A stretch of 43,122 nucleotides of DNA from contig QZJM01000012.1 in assembly GCA_003605065.1 (NCBI GenBank), forward strand, positions 1 through 43,122. The letters are read 5' to 3'. How positions within the stretch are numbered: the stretch's first letter is position 1; every line of letters starts with the position of its first letter. Made by a program: the position numbers and the translations under genes. The notes under the pieces were generated by a model that had not been told where the DNA came from, did not search any database, and worked only from the letters and a program-made list of their open reading frames with translations. Origin of the DNA: Dethiobacter sp. (GTDB lineage Bacteria > Bacillota > Dethiobacteria > DTU022 > UBA8154). Positions 16,554-22,603 of the stretch are shown piece by piece.

Positions 16554-16605
16554 GTAAAATTATAGATTGAATAGAAAAACCTGCATGTTTTTAAGGCCAT
16601 GAAAA

Positions 16606-16634
16606 TAAAAAAACCAGGGGCATTTAGCCCCTGG
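16606..16634 (-). terminator. Intrinsic terminator of the thi-rnhA-lgt operon, overlapping the lgt stop codon
   Basis: A perfect 8-bp stem (CCAGGGGC / GCCCCTGG, 16614-16621 and 16627-16634) with a 5-nt loop is followed on the minus strand by TTTTTTTA. The upstream arm includes the last lgt codons and the loop side contains its TAA stop. Confidence 0.9.
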
Positions 16635-17379
16635 TGTCCTTAATCTTCATTTTTTGCCATAGAAGAACAGCAATCCCGGCGATTATAAATAGTAAGGCGG
16701 CTAACTGTGCCGGGGATAAAACCCAGAAAACAGCTCCGCTTACACGGAAAAACTCCACGATGAAACGGTAAATGCCGTAAAAAATAAGGAACCAGATAAA
16801 AATAAAACCGGGGAAGAAGCTGAATTTCCGCAGGTAGCGTAGAAGAAAAAACATGGCCAGAGCTGAAGCGGAAGCATACAACTGGGTGGGATGCCTGGGA
16901 AAAGCGTCTATGGCCGGGTAAATCACGCCCCAGGGTACGGTAGTTATATGCCCGTAACAGCAGCCGTTTAAAAAACATCCTATCCGGGTAATGGCATAAC
17001 CCAGGGCAATAAAAGGTGTCATAAAATCCAAAAGTTTTAAAAAGGATATTTTTCGATAACGGCTGTAAAATAACCCTCCCAGCAAAGCGGCGATAAAGCC
17101 GCCATAAAAAGTCAGCCCTCCCTCTCTAAAAGCAAATATCTTCCACCAGGGCTCACCGCGAAATAATAAATTCCAGTTCAAAAAAACAAAAGTTAAACGG
17201 GAACCCAGCAGGGCCAGGATTATGATCATGATAAAAACCTCGTAGAGGTGGTCAGGGTCGATACCTTCAGAACCGGCTTCTTTCAGTGCCCAGATTATGG
17301 CCACGGCAAAAGCGATAAAAAGCATTGCCCCGTAGGAGTAAAGTTCAAAATTGCCTATTACAAATAAAATAGGTCGCAT
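16624..17379 (-). CDS. lgt: Prolipoprotein diacylglyceryl transferase
   Basis: Membrane enzyme that transfers diacylglycerol from phosphatidylglycerol to the lipobox cysteine of prelipoproteins. It has about seven membrane segments. The loop FREGGLTFYGGFIAA and the signature AITRIGCFLNGCCYG (the Cys-rich variant of the usual GRxGNFxNxE) identify the family. I place the start at ATG 17379 (251 aa), because AAGGAG is 6 bases upstream; the TTG one codon earlier is too close. It is last in the thiamine operon, 16 nt after rnhA. Substrates in this window include the zinc-binding and FMN-binding lipoproteins. Confidence 0.93.
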   Translation of the reverse strand: MRPILFVIGNFELYSYGAMLFIAFAVAIIWALKEAGSEGIDPDHLYEVFIMIIILALLGSRLTFVFLNWNLLFRGEPWWKIFAFREGGLTFYGGFIAALLGGLFYSRYRKISFLKLLDFMTPFIALGYAITRIGCFLNGCCYGHITTVPWGVIYPAIDAFPRHPTQLYASASALAMFFLLRYLRKFSFFPGFIFIWFLIFYGIYRFIVEFFRVSGAVFWVLSPAQLAALLFIIAGIAVLLWQKMKIKDTRG

Positions 17380-17395
17380 CAAATTCTCCTTTCTG

Positions 17396-17833
17396 CTAAA
17401 GAATTGAGGGAACAGCCTGCTGGGCCAGGTAGTCGCAGCGGTTATTGCGCTGGTCGCTGCTGTGACCTTTTACTTTATACCACTGGATGTTATGCTGCCC
17501 GCTGAGTTTCAACAGTTCCTTCCATAAATCCTGGTTTTCAACAGGTTCCTTATTTGTGGTTTTCCAGCCGTTCTTCTGCCATTTATCCAGCCATCCCTGC
17601 TTAAAAGCATTGATCAGGTAAGCGCTGTCGGAATATAGTTTAACTCTGCAGGGCTCTTTTAAACACCTCAAAGCTTCTACTGCTGCCCGGAGCTCCATTT
17701 TCTGGTTGGTGGTATGCTTTTCTCCCCCGGATATTTCCTTTTCCCTGTCATTATATATTAGCAGGGCTGCCCAGCCTCCAGGGCCGGGATTGCCCTTGCA
17801 GGCCCCATCTGTGTAGATAATCACTTCCTTCAT
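17396..17833 (-). CDS. rnhA: Ribonuclease HI
   Basis: Cuts the RNA strand of RNA-DNA hybrids. The catalytic DEDD set is present: Asp9 (YTDGACKGNPGPGG), Glu47 (KMELRA), Asp69 (YSDSAY) and Asp134 (NNRCDYLA), with His124 in KVKGHSS. At 145 aa from ATG 17833 it matches the usual size. The open frame continues upstream over thiE but only as an overlap. A TTG nine bases earlier, next to a GGGGGA stretch, is an alternative start. It begins 14 nt after thiE, so it is likely translated from the riboswitch-controlled operon. Confidence 0.95.
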   Translation of the reverse strand: MKEVIIYTDGACKGNPGPGGWAALLIYNDREKEISGGEKHTTNQKMELRAAVEALRCLKEPCRVKLYSDSAYLINAFKQGWLDKWQKNGWKTTNKEPVENQDLWKELLKLSGQHNIQWYKVKGHSSDQRNNRCDYLAQQAVPSIL

Positions 17834-17847
17834 TTTTTTAAACAACT

Positions 17848-18507
17848 TCAGTCCCCCTTTTGCCTGGCGGAGGCAAGCGCCTGTTTTACAACCCCGGCAA
17901 TTTCTCTTGCCGCAGAAGCAATTTCCGGAGCGGCAACCACACAGGATATAACGGCCACACCCGCTGCTCCCGCCTCGATAACCTGCCGGGCATTGGCTGC
18001 ATTTATCCCGCCGATCCCCACGACAGGTATGCTCACACCATGGCAAATGCTGAAAAGAGTTTTCAGGCCGATGGGCTCACCCGCATCAGCTTTGGTCCCC
18101 GTCATAAAAACTGCTCCCACCCCCAGGTAAGAAGCTCCCAGGGATTGGGCTTTACGCGCCTCCTGCAAATCGCCTGCCGATACTCCCAGGATCATTTCCG
18201 GGGGTATAAGACGCCGCGCCGCCGGAAGCGGCAGGTCATCCTGGCCCAGGTGCACACCATCGGCTCCCACAGCAAGGGCTATGTCCAGGCGATCATTCAC
18301 TATAAAGAAAACTCCTTTTTCCCTGGTAAGTCCCCTTAACTCTTCAGCGATGACAAAAAGTTCCCTTGTGGTGGCATCCTTCTCCCGCAGCTGAATACAG
18401 GTAGCACCGCCCGCAATAGCTTTCTCCGCTACCTCCAGGTGATTCCGCCCCCGGGAAAGAAGGCGATCCGTAATGACATAGAGGCTCAAGTCGGGCATAC
18501 TTTGCAC
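17848..18507 (-). CDS. thiE: Thiamine-phosphate synthase
   Basis: Joins HMP pyrophosphate to THZ phosphate to give thiamine monophosphate. It is a TIM barrel with the expected blocks: LYVITDR at the N-terminus, QLREKD (about 38-43), VNDRLDIA, ADGVHLGQDD, GVSAGDLQEA (the usual GxSxH is GVSAG here) and GIGGINAAN. At 219 aa it is standard length. The GTG at 18507 has AAGGAT about 10 bases upstream; an ATG three codons later is possible. It follows thiM by 24 nt and precedes rnhA. Confidence 0.95.
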   Translation of the reverse strand: MQSMPDLSLYVITDRLLSRGRNHLEVAEKAIAGGATCIQLREKDATTRELFVIAEELRGLTREKGVFFIVNDRLDIALAVGADGVHLGQDDLPLPAARRLIPPEMILGVSAGDLQEARKAQSLGASYLGVGAVFMTGTKADAGEPIGLKTLFSICHGVSIPVVGIGGINAANARQVIEAGAAGVAVISCVVAAPEIASAAREIAGVVKQALASARQKGD

Positions 18508-18531
18508 TTCAACATCATCCTTATCCTTTTC

Positions 18532-19350
18532 TTACATTAATTCTATTCTGGCTCTCCTGGCAAATTCCTGCGGCGTCAGGTGAAAAAGTGCATCCAGAAG
18601 CCTTATTTTATACTCTGCCGGGCCGGGAAGTTTTCTTTCCTCCCCTGTTTCAGCCGCTATTTCACCGGCAACGCCCATGGCAGCCAGGGCAGAAGAAGCG
18701 GCCAGGAAATAATCTTTTTCCACGGCAGCAAAAGCAGCCACCAGGGAAGCGGCCATGCAGCCGCTTCCCACTACCAGGGGCATAAGGGTGTGCCCGTTAA
18801 AAATCCTGGCAGCTCTCTTCCCGTCGGTTACAACATCTACGGGCCCCGTTACAGCCACAACCGCATTATAGTTTAGCATTTCCCGCAGGCGCCGGGCTGA
18901 CTCCAGGGGATCAATGCCTCCATCCAGGCTCTGCACCCCGCAGATTTTTACCTCCTTTATTCCCGCCAAAGATCCGATTTCGGCCTCATTTCCTTTAACG
19001 ATCGGGGGGGTTGCCTCCTCCAGAAGAAGCCGGGCAATTTTCGTGCGGAATGCTGTCGCCCCGGTCCCGACCGGGTCCAGGACCACAGGGATGCCTTTCT
19101 CCCTGGATTTTTTCCCCAACTCCACCATGGAGTCAACCTGCAAGGGGAAAAGAGTACCGATATTAATAACAGCCGCCCTGGCAGCACCCAGCATTTCCTC
19201 AACTTCTTCCAGGGCATGCGCCATAACAGGAAGCGCTCCGATGCTCGTAGTAATACTGGCACAATCTCCTGCTGTAACATAATTGGTAATATGGTGGATC
19301 AGGGGTTTTTCCCGGCGAATTACCGTTAGAATCTCAAAACCTCTCCACAT
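18532..19350 (-). CDS. thiM: Hydroxyethylthiazole kinase
   Basis: Phosphorylates the thiazole moiety of thiamine for salvage. Family blocks seen are PLIHHITNYV, GALPVMAHALEEVEEM, NIGTL, VLDPVGTGAT, KGNEAEI and the C-terminal anion hole VGSGCMAAS with the conserved Cys. I shortened the open frame to ATG 19350 (272 aa): AAAGGA lies 8 bases upstream, and this leaves 16 residues before PLIHH, as in other ThiM proteins. The in-frame ATG at 19413 has no ribosome binding site. It is 91 nt downstream of thiD in the riboswitch operon. Confidence 0.95.
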   Translation of the reverse strand: MWRGFEILTVIRREKPLIHHITNYVTAGDCASITTSIGALPVMAHALEEVEEMLGAARAAVINIGTLFPLQVDSMVELGKKSREKGIPVVLDPVGTGATAFRTKIARLLLEEATPPIVKGNEAEIGSLAGIKEVKICGVQSLDGGIDPLESARRLREMLNYNAVVAVTGPVDVVTDGKRAARIFNGHTLMPLVVGSGCMAASLVAAFAAVEKDYFLAASSALAAMGVAGEIAAETGEERKLPGPAEYKIRLLDALFHLTPQEFARRARIELM

Positions 19351-19441
19351 TTTTTGGATCCTTTCCCAGGTATTTCCAATATTTTCACCCATTATTGTGA
19401 CCCGCAGGGTCATGGACGGTACAGTACTTGTTTCTCTATTC

Positions 19442-20260
19442 TTAACGCTTTTCCTTCAGGCAAGCACTAAAGTGATCCATGGGGCCGTGACCGTGTCCTA
19501 AGTTCAGGCCATAAGGCAAAATAGCCTGGAGGTACTCCCGGGCGGCTTTAACCGCCTGGGGCACCGTTTTCCCCAGGGCCAGGTGTGCGGCAATAGCTGA
19601 AGCATAAGTGCAGCCCGTGCCGTGAGTATTTTCCGTGGCTATGCGGGAAGCCCGGTAATAATAATATTTTTCCCCATCAAAAAGTATATCCGTTACTTCC
19701 CTGTTCCCCATAAGATGCCCGCCCTTTAGCAGGACAAAGGAAGGTCCCATGGCACGAAGGGCACGGGCTACTTTTTTCAGGTCGGCCGTATTCTTGACAA
19801 ACCGCCCGCAGAGAATCTCGGCTTCGGGAATATTGGGGGTAACAAGTAAAGCAAGGGGAAGCAGTTTCTCCTGCAGGGTTTCCTGTGCGCCTCCTTCCAG
19901 GAGCAGATCCCCGCTTTTAGCCACCATAACCGGATCAAGCACTATTTTCCGGATATTGTGCTGCTTTAGCCTGGCAGCGACTGCCTGAATAATCTCTGCA
20001 TTTCCCAGCATCCCTGTTTTAACCACAGCTACGGGAAAATCCTTCAAAACAGCATCTATCTGGGCTTCTACCATATCCGCCGGCAATATCTGGACTTTTT
20101 CCACACCGACGGTATTCTGGGCCGTAATGGCCGTAATGGCACTCAGGCCATAAACCCCCTGAGCGGCGATAGCTTTCAAATCTGCCTGGATCCCCGCACC
20201 GGCTCCGGAATCAGAACCGGCAATGGTTAAAACACATTTTGGTGTTGTTTTGCTTCCCAT
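19442..20260 (-). CDS. thiD: Hydroxymethylpyrimidine / phosphomethylpyrimidine kinase
   Basis: Phosphorylates HMP twice to HMP pyrophosphate, the pyrimidine half of thiamine. It is a ribokinase-like fold with LTIAGSDSGAGAGIQADLKAI at the N-terminus, VLDPVMVAKSGD in the centre, VTPNIPEAEIL, and the catalytic GTGCTYASAIAA near residue 215. At 272 aa it is typical. The ATG start has GGAGG about 14 bases upstream, a long spacing. Third thi gene of the operon by function, following thiW. Confidence 0.95.
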   Translation of the reverse strand: MGSKTTPKCVLTIAGSDSGAGAGIQADLKAIAAQGVYGLSAITAITAQNTVGVEKVQILPADMVEAQIDAVLKDFPVAVVKTGMLGNAEIIQAVAARLKQHNIRKIVLDPVMVAKSGDLLLEGGAQETLQEKLLPLALLVTPNIPEAEILCGRFVKNTADLKKVARALRAMGPSFVLLKGGHLMGNREVTDILFDGEKYYYYRASRIATENTHGTGCTYASAIAAHLALGKTVPQAVKAAREYLQAILPYGLNLGHGHGPMDHFSACLKEKR

Positions 20261-20337
20261 TGATGATAAGCAAGCCTCCTTTTATGACAGGGTGTCAAAC
20301 AGATAGGGACCGGCAGCCCCTTTTGGAGAGCACCAGC

Positions 20338-20847
20338 TTATACTTTATTTTTTGCTCCAGTCCCTCTATTCCAGAGACGCAGGATAATTACTCCCACCAT
20401 AGAACCCGAGAGGCTGCTAAGGGTAAAAGGAATGATAAAGAAATAAGCCAGTCCTCCAAAACCAAGGAGCCATTTGGCAACAGGAAAAGCCACCAGTGCC
20501 CCAATCAGCCCCGTTCCCAGCAGTTCACCTGCTGCAGCCAGGTATTCTTTTTTGAAGTAACGAAAGGCCAGCCCGGCAAGCAGTGCACCGAAAATACTCC
20601 CGGGAAAAGCTAAAGGTGTTCCTGTACCCAGCAGGTTCCTGATGGTAGAAGTAAGGATGGCAGCAACTACAGCAGGGCCTGGGCCCAGAAGGACACCTGC
20701 CAGGACATTAAGGGCATGCTGCGCCGGAAAAACCCTGGCAACCCCCACCGGGATGGAAAAGGGGGCAGCAACAGTTCCTATCGCCACCAGCAGACCAACC
20801 GCCGTGATTGTACGTAGGGGAAACGTTTTTGTTAAAGAGGTTTCCAT
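20338..20847 (-). CDS. thiW: ThiW, S-component of an energy-coupling factor transporter for a thiazole precursor
   Basis: A 169-aa membrane protein with about five to six hydrophobic segments. The segment VGVARVFPAQHALNVLAG and the TSTIRNLLGTGTPLAFPGS stretch are characteristic of ThiW, the substrate-binding subunit predicted to import hydroxyethylthiazole. It needs a shared ECF energising module encoded elsewhere. The ATG start has AAAGGAG 9 bases upstream. It is the first recognised gene after the TPP riboswitch, consistent with salvage (thiM, thiD, thiE) rather than full biosynthesis. Confidence 0.92.
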   Translation of the reverse strand: METSLTKTFPLRTITAVGLLVAIGTVAAPFSIPVGVARVFPAQHALNVLAGVLLGPGPAVVAAILTSTIRNLLGTGTPLAFPGSIFGALLAGLAFRYFKKEYLAAAGELLGTGLIGALVAFPVAKWLLGFGGLAYFFIIPFTLSSLSGSMVGVIILRLWNRGTGAKNKV

Positions 20848-20879
20848 TTTACTAAGCTCCTTTCCTGAATTAAATTATT

Positions 20880-20999
20880 TCAGGCCTTTATGTCGTGAAC
20901 CTTCTCCGCCAGGCTTCCCAAATCTGCAAAAGACCTGCCTATGCAGCCGAGTATCAAAATGGCGCGTTCACTCTTTTCCTGTAAAATAATAAACCCCAT
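20880..20999 (-). CDS. Small ORF (39 aa) between the TPP riboswitch and thiW, paralogous to a second ORF upstream
   Basis: The ATG lies directly after the terminator T-run of the riboswitch; the stop is 32 nt before thiW. The C-terminal 25 residues (from ILGCIGR to LGSLAEKVHDIKA) are homologous, without indels, to the ORF at 21244-21321. The predicted peptide is amphipathic/helical with one Cys. No good ribosome binding site precedes the ATG, and the internal TTG at 20957 has none either, so translation is uncertain. I do not recognise the family. The DNA repeat 20882-20957 versus 21246-21321 matches at 66 of 76 positions. Confidence 0.35.
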   Translation of the reverse strand: MGFIILQEKSERAILILGCIGRSFADLGSLAEKVHDIKA

Positions 21000-21000
21000 G

Positions 21001-21022
21001 AAAAAAGGGCCGCCCAGGGCCC
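21001..21022 (-). terminator. Riboswitch-controlled intrinsic terminator
   Basis: On the minus strand, GGGCC (21018-21022) pairs with GGCCC (21007-21011) across a 6-nt loop, and TTTTTT follows. It sits about 30 nt after the TPP aptamer, so TPP binding would be expected to favour it and stop transcription before thiW. Confidence 0.85.
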
Positions 21023-21049
21023 GTAATTACATGCAAACCATGTTTATCA

Positions 21050-21158
21050 CCTTCCCTACGCTGGCATTACCCAGAGCGGAATTTTTCCGCCGAACAGGTT
21101 CTACGGGTTAAAGGGCTTCACCGCGCCCTTCTCTCAGCCTCCACTCGGAAGCACCCCT
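21050..21158 (-). ncRNA. TPP riboswitch (THI element)
   Basis: Read on the minus strand, the conserved THI-box elements occur in order: GGGGTGCT at the 5' end, GGCTGAGA, a variable stem with AACCCGTAGAACCTG, a second variable arm, then TAATGCCAGCGTAGGGAA. This matches the established TPP aptamer core. With the downstream terminator it forms a transcriptional OFF switch for thiW-thiD-thiM-thiE and, by read-through, rnhA and lgt. Confidence 0.97.
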
Positions 21159-21179
21159 TGTGTTTATTTAGTTTTAAAA

Positions 21180-21208
21180 ATTATATACCAGATGGCAAAG
21201 AATTACAA
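21180..21208 (-). promoter_or_regulatory. Sigma-A promoter of the thiamine operon
   Basis: TTGTAA (21203-21208) and a perfect TATAAT (21180-21185) are separated by 17 bp on the minus strand, placing the transcript start about 15 bp before the TPP aptamer. Confidence 0.75.
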
Positions 21209-21221
21209 GCAAATTTTTTAT

Positions 21222-21237
21222 GAGGCCACATGGCCTC
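21222..21237. other. Perfect hairpin (GAGGCCA / TGGCCTC) downstream of the second small ORF
   Basis: A 7-bp perfect inverted repeat with a 2-nt centre. On the minus strand it is followed by ATAAAAAATTT, not a U-run, so it is at best a weak terminator for the M48 protease unit. It lies between the second small ORF and the thiamine promoter. Confidence 0.45.
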
Positions 21238-21243
21238 CTTATT

Positions 21244-21321
21244 TTAGGCCTTTATGTCGTGGACTTTCCCCGCCAGGCTTCCCAACTCTGAAATAGCCCT
21301 GCCCATACAGTCGAGTATCAA
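21244..21321 (-). CDS. Second copy of the small ORF, upstream of the TPP riboswitch (possibly degenerate)
   Basis: From TTG 21321 it encodes 25 residues ending LGSLAGKVHDIKA, the same C-terminus and stop position as the ORF at 20880-20999. The frame is open to a stop at 21343-21345 but contains no ATG except an internal one, and no ribosome binding site is obvious. Between copies there are three synonymous codon changes (Cys, Lys, Val codons), a stop-codon change, and several conservative replacements (Asp/Glu, Ser/Ala, Phe/Ile). It lies 66 nt downstream of the M48 protease gene on the same strand. It could be a non-coding structured repeat instead. Confidence 0.3.
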   Translation of the reverse strand: MILDCMGRAISELGSLAGKVHDIKA

Positions 21322-21387
21322 TGAAATAACTTCGGAAATAAGTCATTTTAAATTTTCCAAACGAGCAGAAACATAATATTTGCCAGT

Positions 21388-22584
21388 TTATTTTTCCGCT
21401 TCCCGGAGTGCCAGTTTGATCCTTTCCATTACCGGAGGGTGTGTATAAAGAACCAGCTTCACAAGAGGATGGGGATTTACCTGGGAAAGGTTGGTCCTGG
21501 CGAGGTTTTGTGCCAGGGAAATGCTGGCCCGGGGATCCCCGGTTAAGCGGATCGCCTCCAGGTCGGCCTGCCGTTCAAAAGCTCTGGAAACAGCATTCTG
21601 GAAAGGAAGGCTTACAAAGGAAAAGAGGGTAAAAAAGAGAAGAGTAAGGATTAGGCTCCGGATATCTGCTCCTGCCCCCATGGCGTTAAGAAGCTCCTGG
21701 AGCAGGAAAAAACCAAAAAACATCCCTAATGCTCCCAGAATAATCCCTTTTAGGATGTGGGAGTGCTTCCAGTGCCCCATTTCGTGGGCAATGACGGCCA
21801 GAGCTTCTTCCCTTGAAAACCCGGTAAGCAGGTTGTCAAAAATAACGATGCGTTTAGTACGCCCCATCCCGGCAAAGTAGGCATTTACCCTGGTAGTCCT
21901 GCGGCTGGCATCAGCGATGAGCACTTCCTCCACCTCAATTCCGGCTTCGCCCGCCATTTTTAAAATACTGGGGCGCATCTCCTCGTTTTCCAGGGTCTCA
22001 AAGCGATAAAAGAGAGGATCAATAATCACCGGATAAAGATAGGTGCTGAGAATCAAAAAGAGTGTAAACAGCACCCCGGCAAAAATCCACCACCGTTCGG
22101 AAAGATAAACCATGAGGATATAAAGCCCCAGCAGGGCAATGATTGTGAGTACAAAAGAAATAACAAAACTTTTGGCATAATCCCTCAGCCAGGAACTGAG
22201 TGACTGGACCGAAAGACCGAAGCGATGCTCCAAAACAAAACCGCGGTAGTAGTCCAGGGGAAAGGTTAACAGGTAGAGGGCAATGACAAGAAGTGCCAGA
22301 TAGCCGGCAACTCCTGGCCGAGGCAGACCTTTTAAAACAGGAATTTGCCTCCATAAGACTACCGCCACTATCGTTAAAAAGCCCCAGGTTAACACCTGGT
22401 TGATGGCAAAAACAAGTACTGCCGAACGCTGGTACGCCGCAGCATGTTTTAAAAATTCATGATCAAAGTACTGCAGCACCTCATTACCGGAAGAAGTCCT
22501 GGAAAAAACCCCTACGAGCACGGCTGCCAGAAGGACAAGCGCAGCCGTGCCGAGGGCAGTCCAGACCACCTTTGTAGTCCACAA
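21388..22584 (-). CDS. M48 family (Ste24/CAAX-protease-like) membrane metallopeptidase
   Basis: A 398-aa zinc endopeptidase embedded in the membrane, with five or more hydrophobic segments. The active-site motif HEMGH is at residues 267-271 (AVIAHEMGHWKHSH) and the third zinc ligand is the Glu of AFERQADLEA near residue 340. The N-terminal half resembles the Ste24 type (peptidase_M48_N) rather than the shorter HtpX. In bacteria these are linked to membrane protein quality control; the substrate is unknown. TTG start with AAGGAGGG upstream. It is 19 nt downstream of the FnIII surface protein gene, so the two are co-transcribed. Confidence 0.92.
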   Translation of the reverse strand: MWTTKVVWTALGTAALVLLAAVLVGVFSRTSSGNEVLQYFDHEFLKHAAAYQRSAVLVFAINQVLTWGFLTIVAVVLWRQIPVLKGLPRPGVAGYLALLVIALYLLTFPLDYYRGFVLEHRFGLSVQSLSSWLRDYAKSFVISFVLTIIALLGLYILMVYLSERWWIFAGVLFTLFLILSTYLYPVIIDPLFYRFETLENEEMRPSILKMAGEAGIEVEEVLIADASRRTTRVNAYFAGMGRTKRIVIFDNLLTGFSREEALAVIAHEMGHWKHSHILKGIILGALGMFFGFFLLQELLNAMGAGADIRSLILTLLFFTLFSFVSLPFQNAVSRAFERQADLEAIRLTGDPRASISLAQNLARTNLSQVNPHPLVKLVLYTHPPVMERIKLALREAEK

Positions 22585-22603
22585 GCGGAATCCCTCCTTA
22601 ACC

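Noticed and set aside
19398-19412. Perfect inverted repeat TGACCC-GCA-GGGTCA between thiD and thiM
   Set aside because: Short enough to be chance, not tied to a promoter, and covers only the unused upstream ATG of thiM.
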